Shown in pieces: positions 7,688 through 16,141 of a stretch of 63,222 nucleotides of DNA. The first letter of the stretch is position 1. The number at the start of each line of letters is the position of its first letter. The translations under genes were made by a program, and so were the position numbers. Below the pieces are notes generated by a model. It searched no databases. It was not told the origin of the DNA and worked only from the letters and a program-made list of their open reading frames with translations. The stretch is from an uncultured Lachnospiraceae bacterium (GTDB taxonomy: Bacteria > Bacillota > Clostridia > Lachnospirales > Lachnospiraceae): positions 1 to 63,222 of the forward strand of contig CALWBQ010000012.1 in NCBI GenBank assembly GCA_944376125.1, given 5' to 3'.

Positions 7688-9499
7688 ATGAAAAATAGAA
7701 GAAGAAAGCAAAAGGAATCTTATCTGTGGAATACCGTTATGGTAATCTGTGCGGTTTGTACGGTTCTGGTAGCTGTTTTTGTTGTTTTTACGGTCTTTCG
7801 TCAGATTAAGAAAGATACTGAAAGCTGGGAGCTTGGGGAGGAGACTACCGCTGCGGAGATTGTTATTGAAACAGAAGCCGTCCTGGGATGGGTGGAGACA
7901 GATGAAGGAACGAAATTTCGAGAAGAGGATGGCACGTATGCGGCTGATTCCTGGAAAGTGTGGAATGGCAGTCTCTATTATTTAAATGACAGAGGGATTA
8001 TGGAAAAATCGGGGTCTGTATCCTTGGATGGACAGATTTTTACCTTTGCAGATTCAGGGATTCTTCAGGATATCCAGATCGATGCCGGATATGTGGGGGA
8101 AGCAAAGGGGGATCAGGAGACAGGAAAGGAAAGTCTAGTCAGAAGCAATGAATTTTATGCCTGTCTGGATACGGATTCTTCGTATGAGGGAGAATTTTAT
8201 CCTATTGTATATAAAAGATCTGCCTCAGAGACAGAAGAATACTTAGGCGGCCAGGAAGTACCGGAAGTCACCTCAAAAAATTCCCTGGCAATTTTAGATG
8301 GATGGATTTATTACCTTCCTCAGACGACTGGATCCAGCGCTGTACTCTCTTCGTCTGAGAAAAATGTCTGCAATAAATTGTTCCGGATGGTTCCAGGGGA
8401 TTCCACGAAGGAATTATTGGCCAGCGATGTGACAGGATATTTGGTTGCAGATGGGGCAGTTTATTATGCCTCAGGAGGGAGCATCCATCAGGCATCTTCG
8501 GGCACCCAGTACCCGGTGGGGGAGAGCCAGTTTCAGATCAGAATTGAAGATAATGCCTGTTACCTGCTGGATGGAATGGGAAATCTGGTATCTGGGGATG
8601 CCTCTGGAACAGAGGTGATTGGAGACCGGAAGTACAAAGTGGATAATGGAAAGATTCTCTATGTTCAGGCTGCTGACAGAATGTCAAATGGCATTTCCTA
8701 TGAGCTGAAAAGTGTAAATGGGAAAAATGCTATCACCTGGCAGGACGATTCCGGCCAGTCGGGAGTGCTGGCAGAGGCAGCATACGGAATCAATAGTTTC
8801 TGCATCGCAGAAAATTGGATTTATTATAGTGCATATGTAAGCAGAGGAGAGAACGGAGAGCGGTACAGCCAGATTATGAGGATCAGCCTGGATGGGGGAG
8901 ACAGGCAGACAGCCAGCAATGTATTTGCAGGAAATATTTTAAATCTGTATTATTATGAAGATGAGAGAACCGTCTACGGAGAATACTCACCAGTAAGCTG
9001 GCAGTCTGCCTATGGACAGATTGTGACGGTTGGACTGGACGGAACGGTCAAAAAGGTAATAGATTCTTCTGTCAGGGATTCTGGAACCAATGACAACATG
9101 GTGTTAGAGCTGCTGCTGGCAAACAATGGAACGTTGACTTGCTATGAAAACCATTGTCAGTGGGATCAGGATACTCAGACATGGAAGATTTTGGATTCAA
9201 GGCCGATCCAGTTTTCAGACGCTGATCAGGAGCTGGTAGCTTCCAGTATTTTATTGGGGGACAATTCTTCAGAAGAAACCCAGATGCCGGAGACTTCTGC
9301 GGCGGAGACACTCCCCGCTGAAACATCCGCAGAAGCGCCTGCTGCTGATCCGGTTATCCGGCCAGGGGAAGTGATCGGAGAGGGGATCGCCCCGGGAATG
9401 AATCAGGCGGCTCCTCCTGCAGAGAGCCAGAGCCGTCCCTCTGAGACAGTGGGAACACAGCCGGAGACTGACTCTGTGATCATTATCCCGGCATTGTAA
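7688..9499 (+). CDS. Membrane-anchored DUF5050-like beta-propeller protein
   Basis: A 603-aa protein with a basic N-terminus (NRRRKQK), one membrane anchor at about residues 13-37, then a long extracytoplasmic region. Recurrent WIYY/LYYLND-type units separated by 40-60 residues resemble the DUF5050/YncE-like propeller repeats of Clostridia surface proteins. The last 90 residues are low-complexity, rich in Ala, Glu, Pro, Ser and Thr, as in wall-spanning or linker tails. ATG 7688 is preferred because GGAGG ends 5 nt upstream; the in-frame TTG at 7676 would bury that site. It appears monocistronic. Function unknown; probably a surface-exposed binding or sensory protein. Confidence 0.65.
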   Translation: MKNRRRKQKESYLWNTVMVICAVCTVLVAVFVVFTVFRQIKKDTESWELGEETTAAEIVIETEAVLGWVETDEGTKFREEDGTYAADSWKVWNGSLYYLNDRGIMEKSGSVSLDGQIFTFADSGILQDIQIDAGYVGEAKGDQETGKESLVRSNEFYACLDTDSSYEGEFYPIVYKRSASETEEYLGGQEVPEVTSKNSLAILDGWIYYLPQTTGSSAVLSSSEKNVCNKLFRMVPGDSTKELLASDVTGYLVADGAVYYASGGSIHQASSGTQYPVGESQFQIRIEDNACYLLDGMGNLVSGDASGTEVIGDRKYKVDNGKILYVQAADRMSNGISYELKSVNGKNAITWQDDSGQSGVLAEAAYGINSFCIAENWIYYSAYVSRGENGERYSQIMRISLDGGDRQTASNVFAGNILNLYYYEDERTVYGEYSPVSWQSAYGQIVTVGLDGTVKKVIDSSVRDSGTNDNMVLELLLANNGTLTCYENHCQWDQDTQTWKILDSRPIQFSDADQELVASSILLGDNSSEETQMPETSAAETLPAETSAEAPAADPVIRPGEVIGEGIAPGMNQAAPPAESQSRPSETVGTQPETDSVIIIPAL

Positions 9500-9505
9500 G
9501 AAAAT

Positions 9506-9566
9506 GAAAAAGCTATATACTGAGAAAGTCCTTGAAATTGAGCGGCTTTCTGGTATATGGCTTTTC
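9506..9566. terminator. Bidirectional terminator between convergent genes
   Basis: A long imperfect stem (AAAAGCTATATAC... with ...GTATATGGCTTTT) has A-tracts on the left and T-tracts on the right. It can end both the propeller-protein transcript and the opposite small gene. Confidence 0.75.
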
Positions 9567-9581
9567 TGCTGATAAGGCAAG

Positions 9582-9812
9582 TTATTCATCGAATTCTACT
9601 ACAACATAGAATCCCCTGGAGTTTTCGCGAACATCTTTGACAATCCCGTATTCCGATTTAATCCGGTCACGGTTGGAGTAGCATCCCGACATTGCTACGG
9701 CAGGATCGATGATATAGCTGTATCCGCTGGTGCCATCCCGCTCTATAATTTTCACGGTATCTCCGGGCTTTACCAGTCCGGGGCGCTCCATTTTAAATTC
9801 TTCTGTTCTCAT
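9582..9812 (-). CDS. Conserved-looking small protein, 76 aa
   Basis: A 76-aa soluble protein of unknown function. A clear GGAGG lies 8 nt upstream of its ATG. Residues 13-40 (LVKPGDTVKIIERDG... segment) look like a small beta-barrel such as an SH3/KOW-type fold, and the C-terminus ends in a beta-strand pattern (GFYVVVEFDE). It is transcribed away from the yaaO-like gene and converges on the propeller-protein gene. Good codon structure and the ribosome binding site support a real gene, but no family name was recognised. Confidence 0.65.
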   Translation of the reverse strand: MRTEEFKMERPGLVKPGDTVKIIERDGTSGYSYIIDPAVAMSGCYSNRDRIKSEYGIVKDVRENSRGFYVVVEFDE

Positions 9813-9829
9813 TGGATCACCCTCCTGTG

Positions 9830-9858
9830 TTGAAATAATTGAGATTCTGTTTTATTAT
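9830..9858 (+). promoter_or_regulatory. Promoter of the yaaO-holB region
   Basis: TTGAAA (9830-9835), a 17-nt spacer and TATTAT (9853-9858), located between the divergent 76-aa gene and the decarboxylase gene. Confidence 0.65.
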
Positions 9859-9902
9859 AGAATAGATTGCTAAAAAAGAAAAGAAAAACAGGGAGACTGA
9901 AA

Positions 9903-11348
9903 TTGAAGGATCGAGAGCTTTTACAGGAACTTCAGAAATATGCGGAAACAGATTATTATCCTTTTCATATGCCGGGCCATAAGAGAAATCTATTGGATTT
10001 CCCCAACCCTTATTCCATTGATATCACAGAGATAGAGGGATTTGATAACCTGCACTGCCCAGAGGGAATCTTAAAAGACTGCATGGACCATGCTTCCAGG
10101 GTTTATCAGAGCGGGGAAACCCGGTTCCTTGTCAACGGCAGTACTTGCGGAATATTGAGCGCTGTCTGCGGGCTGACAGACAGAGGGGGAAGGATTCTGA
10201 TGAGCCGGAATTGCCATCGCTCCAGTTACCACGGAGTTTTCCTCAATGGATTGCAGATAGAGTACCTTTATCCACAAATTGTTTCGAAATTTGGGATACA
10301 AGGAGGGATTTTGCCGGAAGATGTGGATAAGTCGCTGAAAAAATATCCTGACATCCAGGCTATTTTGATTGTTTCTCCTACCTATGAGGGGATTGTTTCT
10401 GATATTGCCGAGATCGCACGTATTGCCCACGGGGCTGGCGTTCCCCTGATTGTTGATGAGGCCCATGGCGCCCATTTTCCATTTGCCCGTCAGGGGGGAT
10501 TCCCGGTATCTGCCCTGGAGTTGGGGGCTGATGTGGTCATTCAGAGTCTTCATAAGACTCTGCCTTCTTTTACCCAGACGGCTGTGATCCATATGCGAAG
10601 AGGTTTTCAAGGTACAGAAAAAATTGAGAAATATCTCTCTGTGTTTCAGACAAGCAGCCCTTCCTATCTTTTTATGGCAAGTATGGACCGGTGTATCAGA
10701 ATGATGGATGCCGATCAGGGGGAACGATTAAAAAAACTTGCTGATGCTGTAAGGGAAGTGAGAAGATTGTCCGAAACCTTTTCCTGCTTAAATATTCTTC
10801 CTTTAGATTTGCATGGAGTGTCCGGTATTTACGATATAGATCCCTCAAAATTGGTGATTTCTTTAAAAGGAACTGGGCTCAGCGGAAAATGGCTTTCTGA
10901 CAGGCTGCGCCGCGGCTACCATCTGGAAATGGAAATGAGCGGGCTGGATTATGTTCTGGCTATGACCAGTCCTTTTGATAGAGAGGAAGGCTTTTGGCGA
11001 TTGAAAAAGGCGCTGTCAGAGATAGACAAGGAGATCGAAACAATGGTTTCCCGCAGGCGGCAGGATGATCGGGGGGTTGAGCATCTGCAGGGTCTGCGCA
11101 GGGAAGCACCATTGTCCATTTATGAAGCATGGAATGCAAAGACGGAGCAAGTGGCGCTGAAAGAATCAGAAGGAAAGGTCAGCAGTGAATTTGTTTATAT
11201 TTATCCGCCGGGAATCCCGGCTATTGCGCCGGGGGAAAAAATAACAGGAGAGATTATAGAGCTGATTGAGAAGTATAAAGATCAGGGATTGGCAGTCCAG
11301 GGAACCTCAGACGGGACGGCGGAAAAAATTTTAATCGTTAGAAACTGA
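9903..11348 (+). CDS. Orn/Lys/Arg decarboxylase family PLP enzyme (YaaO-like)
   Basis: A 481-aa fold-type I PLP enzyme. The PLP lysine is K218 in SLHKTLPSFTQTA; DEAHGAH (about 185-191) supplies the pyridine-nitrogen aspartate and the stacking histidine; PFHMPGHKRN near the start is the family signature. It lacks the wing domain of the large E. coli decarboxylases and matches the short Bacillus YaaO/SpeA type in size. TTG 9903 is preferred: GGGAG lies 7 nt upstream, and the protein then starts like YaaO. An earlier in-frame TTG at 9867 lacks a binding site. YaaO also heads the tmk-holB-yaaT region in Bacillus. The amino acid substrate is not settled. Confidence 0.88.
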   Translation: MKDRELLQELQKYAETDYYPFHMPGHKRNLLDFPNPYSIDITEIEGFDNLHCPEGILKDCMDHASRVYQSGETRFLVNGSTCGILSAVCGLTDRGGRILMSRNCHRSSYHGVFLNGLQIEYLYPQIVSKFGIQGGILPEDVDKSLKKYPDIQAILIVSPTYEGIVSDIAEIARIAHGAGVPLIVDEAHGAHFPFARQGGFPVSALELGADVVIQSLHKTLPSFTQTAVIHMRRGFQGTEKIEKYLSVFQTSSPSYLFMASMDRCIRMMDADQGERLKKLADAVREVRRLSETFSCLNILPLDLHGVSGIYDIDPSKLVISLKGTGLSGKWLSDRLRRGYHLEMEMSGLDYVLAMTSPFDREEGFWRLKKALSEIDKEIETMVSRRRQDDRGVEHLQGLRREAPLSIYEAWNAKTEQVALKESEGKVSSEFVYIYPPGIPAIAPGEKITGEIIELIEKYKDQGLAVQGTSDGTAEKILIVRN

Positions 11349-11365
11349 CTGGAGAATAAAAGAAA

Positions 11366-11956
11366 ATGGGAAAGATTTTTTATATTATGGGAAAGAGTGC
11401 TACTGGGAAAGATACAATTTACCAGGAACTTTTAAATAGGATTCCGGAGCTGAAAACGGTTGTATTGTATACGACCAGGCCCATCAGAATCGGGGAAGTG
11501 AATGGAAGAGAGTATCATTTTGCTACTTTGGAGCAGAAAAATAGATTGGAAGACGCGGGAAAAGTAATTGAATGCAGAACCTATCAGACAATGATGGGGC
11601 CGTGGAGCTATTTTACAGTGGACGATGGGCAGATTGATTTAAGAAATTCCGACTATCTGATGATCGGGACTTTGGTATCTTATGAGAAGATGTGCGCGTA
11701 CTTTGGAAAAGAGTCTCTGGCTCCTGTCTATATTTCTGTTGACGACAGAGAGCGGCTTTTAAGAGCCATAGAGAGGGAAACTGCGCAGAAAGATCCCCGG
11801 TATGATGAGGTATGCCGCCGATATCTGGCTGATGAGGAAGATTTCAGCCGGGAAAATTTGGACAGGTGCGAGATTAAAAAAATATATAATAATACAGAAT
11901 TAGAGGCATGCATCAGCGAGATAGCGGGGGATATCCAAGCTCAGAGGAAGCACTGA
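11366..11956 (+). CDS. Guanylate kinase-like P-loop protein
   Basis: A 196-aa nucleoside monophosphate kinase-like protein. The P-loop GKSATGKDT (residues 9-17) and YTTRP (about 35-39), the GMP-binding start of guanylate kinases, are intact, followed by the GREYHF signature. It starts 17 nt after the yaaO-like gene and sits where Bacillus carries thymidylate kinase (tmk). The sequence clearly follows the guanylate-kinase pattern, not Tmk. It may be a second, divergent Gmk or a regulatory paralogue; a canonical gmk elsewhere in the genome would help decide. Confidence 0.8.
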   Translation: MGKIFYIMGKSATGKDTIYQELLNRIPELKTVVLYTTRPIRIGEVNGREYHFATLEQKNRLEDAGKVIECRTYQTMMGPWSYFTVDDGQIDLRNSDYLMIGTLVSYEKMCAYFGKESLAPVYISVDDRERLLRAIERETAQKDPRYDEVCRRYLADEEDFSRENLDRCEIKKIYNNTELEACISEIAGDIQAQRKH

Positions 11957-11993
11957 TCCAAACAAATCTCTTTCGCAGAAAAATGAAGTATGC

Positions 11994-11999
11994 TATAAT
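11994..11999 (+). promoter_or_regulatory. Extended -10 promoter upstream of holB
   Basis: TATAAT at 11994-11999 is preceded by TGC, forming an extended -10 element (TGnTATAAT). The -35 region (TTTCGC, 17 nt upstream) is weak. It provides a start for holB independent of the decarboxylase gene. Confidence 0.55.
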
Positions 12000-12089
12000 A
12001 TTCGTGATTGCAAATGAGCGGTGCGTCAAAAGACGGCAGACAAGCGCACTGCAGAAATCCGTCGGAGATCTGAAACAGAGGAGGAAAGG

Positions 12090-13079
12090 ATGCTTACATT
12101 TCAGGATATTATTGGGCAGCAGGCAATTAAAGCCCATTTTGAGAATGCAATTTCATCCGGAAAAATTTCCCATGCTTATATATTGAGCGGTGAGGAGGGA
12201 ATGGGAAAAATGGCTTTGGCAGAGGCATTTGCCCTGTCTCTTTTATGTGAAAGTCCCAGCCAGGTTCCCTGTCTGAAGTGCCATTCCTGCAAGCAGGTTC
12301 TTTCCCACAATCACCCGGATCTGATCTATGTGACTCACGAAAAACCGGCCAGCATCGGTGTGGATGACATCCGGTACCAGATTAATGATACAATCGGAAT
12401 CAGACCTTACAGCAGCAAATACAAGATCTATATTGTAGATGAGGCGGAAAAGATGACGCAGCAGGCTCAGAACGCTCTGCTGAAGACTATTGAGGAGCCG
12501 CCTTCCTATGCTGTAATACTTTTGCTGACGACAAACCAGGAAATGTTTTTGCCGACAATCCTTTCCAGGTGCATACAGTTAAAGCTGAAGCCCCTGAAGG
12601 ACAGTGAGGTAAAGGATTTTCTGATAAAAGAAAAGAATATCCCGGAGGATAAAGCGGAGATCTACGGGGCTTTTGCCAGAGGCAACCTGGGAAAGGCGGT
12701 TCATCTGGCAGAATCAGAAGAGTTTCAGATTGTTTATCAAACTATGCTTGCCCTGTTAAAGCATTTAAGGGGGATGGACATCGCGGAGCTGATGGAAACG
12801 ATTCGCAAACTGAAAGATGATCATCTGGACTTGGATGAATGTCTGGATTTTATGCAGCTTTGGTACCGAGACGTTCTGATGTTTAAGGTAACGAAGGATA
12901 TCAATCTGATGATTTTTAAAGAGGAATACGCTTCTATCAATGATATGAGCAAGAACAGCAGCTACCAGGGGCTGGAAGCGATCTTGGAAGCGATTGACAA
13001 AGCGAGAGTCCGATTAAAAGCCAATGTCAATATGGAGTTGGTGATGGAACTGATGCTGCTGGTAATGAAGGAGAATTAA
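12090..13079 (+). CDS. holB: DNA polymerase III delta' subunit
   Basis: A 329-aa AAA+ clamp-loader subunit. The start of the protein (LTFQDIIGQQ), the P-loop-like GEEGMGKM (about 37-44), four zinc-type cysteines in CLKCHSC-type spacing, YIVDEAEKMT (Walker B position) and the ALLKTIEEPP/ILSRC motifs all fit delta'. The upstream GAGGAAAGG block fixes ATG 12090; longer in-frame starts run through a non-coding leader. It is followed 3 nt later by ricT, the same order as in Bacillus subtilis. Confidence 0.95.
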   Translation: MLTFQDIIGQQAIKAHFENAISSGKISHAYILSGEEGMGKMALAEAFALSLLCESPSQVPCLKCHSCKQVLSHNHPDLIYVTHEKPASIGVDDIRYQINDTIGIRPYSSKYKIYIVDEAEKMTQQAQNALLKTIEEPPSYAVILLLTTNQEMFLPTILSRCIQLKLKPLKDSEVKDFLIKEKNIPEDKAEIYGAFARGNLGKAVHLAESEEFQIVYQTMLALLKHLRGMDIAELMETIRKLKDDHLDLDECLDFMQLWYRDVLMFKVTKDINLMIFKEEYASINDMSKNSSYQGLEAILEAIDKARVRLKANVNMELVMELMLLVMKEN

Positions 13080-13082
13080 TTC

Positions 13083-14036
13083 ATGACAAAGGTAATAGGA
13101 GTTCGTTTCCGGACAGCCGGAAAAGTATATTTTTTTGATCCAGCCGGCAGAGAGATTAAGACGGGGGATCATGTAATTGTAGAGACCGCCAGAGGAATTG
13201 AATATGGTTATGTAGTGCTGGGAACCAGAGAGGTAGAAGAGGAAAAAGTAGTGCAGCCGCTGAAACCGGTGATCCGAATGGCAACGGCGGAAGATCACGC
13301 CATTGAAAAGAAAAATAAAGAAAAGGAAAAGGAAGCCTTTAGGATCTGTCTGGAGAAAATTAAAAAGAGAGGACTCCAGATGAAACTGATTGACGCAGAG
13401 TATACATTTGACAACAATAAGGTTTTATTTTACTTTACTGCAGATGGACGTGTCGATTTCAGGGAATTGGTAAAGGATCTGGCATCGGTTTTCAGAACCA
13501 GAATTGAGCTGCGCCAGGTAGGTGTCAGGGATGAGACGAAAATTATGGGAGGCATCGGTATCTGCGGCCGCCCTCTGTGCTGTCATTCTTACCTGTCAGA
13601 GTTTGTCCCGGTATCGATAAAGATGGCAAAGGAGCAGAACCTTTCCCTGAATCCCACAAAAATCTCAGGTGTCTGCGGCCGCCTGATGTGCTGCCTGAAA
13701 AATGAGGAGGAAACCTATCAGGTTTTGAACAGCAAGCTCCCTGTGGTGGGAGATCTTGTTACAACCCGCGACGGATTTAAGGGGGAAGTCCACAGTGTCA
13801 ATGTCCTCCGACAGTTGGTAAAGGTAGTCATTACAGTTAATGATGAAAAAGAAATCAGAGAATATAAGGCAGAGGATATCCGTTTCAAGCCTAGAAAGAA
13901 AAAAGAAAAGGTCAAAGTGGAGGACGCTGAGCTGAAGCAGCTGGAAGCCCTAGAGAAAAAAGAGGGAAATACGGAGAAAAAGGAAGGAAAATCCAGACAT
14001 AATGGGAATAGAGCTGAGGGAAAACGAGCGCATTGA
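13083..14036 (+). CDS. ricT: RicT/YaaT PSP1-domain protein
   Basis: A 317-aa cytoplasmic protein with a PSP1 domain. Two cysteine motifs, CGRPLCC and CGRLMCC (about residues 160-205), are the iron-sulfur ligands known from YaaT/RicT of the Bacillus Ric complex, which promotes RNase Y-dependent mRNA maturation and Spo0A phosphorelay. The C-terminal 50 residues are a lysine/glutamate-rich tail. It overlaps the next gene by 35 nt. Its complex partners RicA and RicF are not in this window. Confidence 0.93.
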   Translation: MTKVIGVRFRTAGKVYFFDPAGREIKTGDHVIVETARGIEYGYVVLGTREVEEEKVVQPLKPVIRMATAEDHAIEKKNKEKEKEAFRICLEKIKKRGLQMKLIDAEYTFDNNKVLFYFTADGRVDFRELVKDLASVFRTRIELRQVGVRDETKIMGGIGICGRPLCCHSYLSEFVPVSIKMAKEQNLSLNPTKISGVCGRLMCCLKNEEETYQVLNSKLPVVGDLVTTRDGFKGEVHSVNVLRQLVKVVITVNDEKEIREYKAEDIRFKPRKKKEKVKVEDAELKQLEALEKKEGNTEKKEGKSRHNGNRAEGKRAH

Positions 14037-14739
14037 TGATCTGCAGAGAAACGGGTATGGGATCATCCAGAAAAAAGGGGCTTTCTGTTTCGGGATGGAT
14101 GCAGTGCTGCTGTCTGGCTTTGCCGCTGTAAGGCCGGGAGAAGAGGCGCTGGATCTTGGAACCGGGACAGGCATTATTCCGATCCTCTTGGAAGCAAAAT
14201 CGGAGGGACGCCATTTCACAGGGCTGGAGATCCAGCCGGAGATGGCGGATATGGCCCGGAGAAGCGTAGCTTATAACCATCTGGAACATAAGATAGAGAT
14301 CGTGACAGGAGATATTAAGGAGGCTGGACAATTATTTGATCTGGCTTCTTTTGATGTCATCACATCGAATCCGCCCTATATGAATGATTCTCATGGGCTG
14401 AAAAATCCGGATCTTCCCAAGGCAATCGCCCGGCATGAAGTTTTGTGCACCCTGGAAGATGTGGTCAGGGCTGCAGCAGTTTTGTTAAAGCCCGGGGGAA
14501 GATTCTATATGGTTCACAGACCGCACAGGCTGATCGACATCATTTCAGTGATGAGACAGTACCGACTGGAGCCAAAACGGATGAAGCTGGTTCATCCATT
14601 TGTCGACCGGGAGGCCAACATGGTGCTGATTGAGAGTGTGAGAGGCGGGAAGCCTATGGTGAAGGTGGAGGCTCCCATCATTGTCTATAAAGAGCCCGGA
14701 GTTTATACCGACGAAATTTATGAGATCTACGGATATTAG
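14002..14739 (+). CDS. trmN6: tRNA1(Val) (adenine37-N6)-methyltransferase-like protein (YabB)
   Basis: A 245-aa class I SAM methyltransferase. LDLGTGTGIIPIL (about 49-61) is motif I, and SNPPYM (about 117-122) is the NPPY catalytic motif of N6-adenine methyltransferases. QRNGYGIIQKKGAFCFGMDAVLL near the N-terminus is characteristic of the TrmN6/YabB family. The start overlaps the end of ricT, indicating translational coupling. The same gene order (yaaT-yabB-rsmI) occurs in Bacillus, with yabA missing here. Confidence 0.9.
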   Translation: MGIELRENERIDDLQRNGYGIIQKKGAFCFGMDAVLLSGFAAVRPGEEALDLGTGTGIIPILLEAKSEGRHFTGLEIQPEMADMARRSVAYNHLEHKIEIVTGDIKEAGQLFDLASFDVITSNPPYMNDSHGLKNPDLPKAIARHEVLCTLEDVVRAAAVLLKPGGRFYMVHRPHRLIDIISVMRQYRLEPKRMKLVHPFVDREANMVLIESVRGGKPMVKVEAPIIVYKEPGVYTDEIYEIYGY

Positions 14740-14751
14740 GGAGGCGAGAAG

Positions 14752-15609
14752 ATGGAAGGAAAATTGTTTTTGTGTGCCACTCCTATCGGAAATCTGGATG
14801 ATATTACCTTTAGAGTGCTGAATACTTTGAGGGAAGCTGATCTCATAGCTGCGGAGGATACCCGCCACAGCATTAAGCTGCTGAACCATTTTGACATTAA
14901 AACCCCAATGACCAGCTACCATGAATATAATAAAGTGGAGAAAGCCCGGTATCTGGTGGAGCAGATGAAAAAAGGGATTAACGTTGCCCTCATTACAGAT
15001 GCCGGCACGCCGGGGATATCAGATCCTGGGGAAGAGCTGGTAAGGCAGTGCTATGAGGCTGGGATTCCTGTCACGTCGCTTCCGGGACCGGCAGCCTGCA
15101 TAACAGCTCTCACCATGTCAGGGCTTCCCACCAGAAGATTTTGCTTTGAGGCGTTTCTGCCGCCGGAGAAAAGCTCCAAGAAAGAGCGTCAACGGATATT
15201 AGAAGAACTAAAAAAAGAGACAAGGACGATTGTTTTGTATGAGGCACCTCACCATCTGGAAAAGACTCTGAGGGATCTGTATGAGACTCTGGGAAACAGG
15301 CATGTGACTCTGTGCAGGGAACTGACAAAGAAGTATGAGGAGGCATGGCAGACAAATCTGGAAAAAGCGATTGAACATTACAGAGAAGAGCCGCCTAAAG
15401 GGGAATTTGTACTTGTCATTGAGGGAAAAGAGATCGAGGATGTGCTCCGCGAGGAGCGCCTTTCCTGGGAGAAAATGACGATAGAGGAGCATATGGCTTA
15501 CTATGAGCAGCAGGGGATCGGACGGAAGGAAGCCATGAAGCTGGCGGCGAAGGACAGAGGCATCAGCAAGAGAGAGATTTACCAGGAACTTTTGAAAACA
15601 GGAGATTGA
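14752..15609 (+). CDS. rsmI: 16S rRNA (cytidine1402-2'-O)-methyltransferase
   Basis: A 285-aa tetrapyrrole-methylase-fold enzyme. LFLCATPIGNLDDIT at the N-terminus, AAEDTRHS, ITDAGTPGISDPG and SLPGPAA are the ordered RsmI motifs. It methylates the ribose of C1402 in the decoding centre. It lies 12 nt after trmN6 with a GGAGGCGA ribosome binding site. The C-terminal extension (GIGRKEAMKLAAKDRGISKREIYQ) is normal for the family. Confidence 0.95.
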   Translation: MEGKLFLCATPIGNLDDITFRVLNTLREADLIAAEDTRHSIKLLNHFDIKTPMTSYHEYNKVEKARYLVEQMKKGINVALITDAGTPGISDPGEELVRQCYEAGIPVTSLPGPAACITALTMSGLPTRRFCFEAFLPPEKSSKKERQRILEELKKETRTIVLYEAPHHLEKTLRDLYETLGNRHVTLCRELTKKYEEAWQTNLEKAIEHYREEPPKGEFVLVIEGKEIEDVLREERLSWEKMTIEEHMAYYEQQGIGRKEAMKLAAKDRGISKREIYQELLKTGD

Positions 15610-15610
15610 C

Positions 15611-15647
15611 CGAAAAGAACGGAGACCATAACGGCCTCCGTCTATTC
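15611..15647. terminator. Weak stem-loop between convergent rsmI and abrB
   Basis: ACGGAG (15619-15624) pairs with CTCCGT (15636-15641), and CC with GG inside. It overlaps the abrB stop codon. The T-tract is poor, so termination is only possible. Confidence 0.35.
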
Positions 15648-15905
15648 TACAATTTTCATACCTGCCAGTTCAGCCAGCTCGCGGATGGTAGCTTTGGATA
15701 TGTATTTTCCCTCATATTCCACTAAATCATCCGTGCGGCCATTGAAAACATCTCCAACTTCTGCTTTTCGAAGGATAATACAGTCGTCCTGAACTGTAAT
15801 TTCCAGCCCATCTTTAACGTCTAAATCCAGGCTTCTTCTCAACTCGATGGGTAATGTGATTCTGCCAAGCTCGTCTAGTTTACGGATAACACCACTCGTC
15901 TTCAT
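15642..15905 (-). CDS. abrB: AbrB-family transition-state regulator
   Basis: An 87-aa DNA-binding protein. The swapped-hairpin SpoVT-AbrB domain occupies residues 1-50: GVIRKLDELGRITLPIELRR is the hallmark DNA-contact region. A C-terminal tail (about 55-87) serves multimerisation in this family. GGAGGG lies 7 nt upstream of the ATG. In Bacillus abrB also lies next to rsmI (yabC), so this is probably the orthologous position. AbrB proteins repress stationary-phase and sporulation genes. Confidence 0.93.
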   Translation of the reverse strand: MKTSGVIRKLDELGRITLPIELRRSLDLDVKDGLEITVQDDCIILRKAEVGDVFNGRTDDLVEYEGKYISKATIRELAELAGMKIVE

Positions 15906-15984
15906 AGTTTTATCCCTCCTGTAAAGTTAAGCGTACCCAAATGCCACTGATTGCTGTGTCAATTAGTCAAGTGCTTCTCTTAAT

Positions 15985-16013
15985 ACATTAGCATAGCAAG
16001 CGCTTTCTGTCAA
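15985..16013 (-). promoter_or_regulatory. Promoter of abrB
   Basis: On the minus strand: TTGACA (16013-16008), a 17-nt spacer and TAATGT (15990-15985), about 80 nt upstream of the start codon. Confidence 0.6.
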
Positions 16014-16073
16014 TACGATTGGTAAGCCGAAGACTTATGAAAAACAGGGATGCCTTTTATAGTAAAATAACAC

Positions 16074-16102
16074 TTGACAAACAGAAGAGAACCATATAAG
16101 AT
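16074..16102 (+). promoter_or_regulatory. Promoter of the fatty acid synthesis operon
   Basis: Perfect TTGACA (16074-16079), a 17-nt spacer and TAAGAT (16097-16102). A TATAAG two bases upstream is an alternative -10. The FabT-like operator begins 3 nt after the -10 box. Confidence 0.75.
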
Positions 16103-16105
16103 TGT

Positions 16106-16118
16106 TTTGAAACTCAAA
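16106..16118. promoter_or_regulatory. FabT-type operator at the fab promoter
   Basis: TTTGA-AAC-TCAAA, a perfect 5-bp-armed palindrome with a 3-nt centre, matches the TTTGAnnnTCAAA core I recall for streptococcal FabT. It overlaps the predicted transcription start, where binding would repress. A related site lies in front of the fabT-like gene at 35357. Confidence 0.7.
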
Positions 16119-16141
16119 GTATTTTATCGGGAAGAAGAAAA

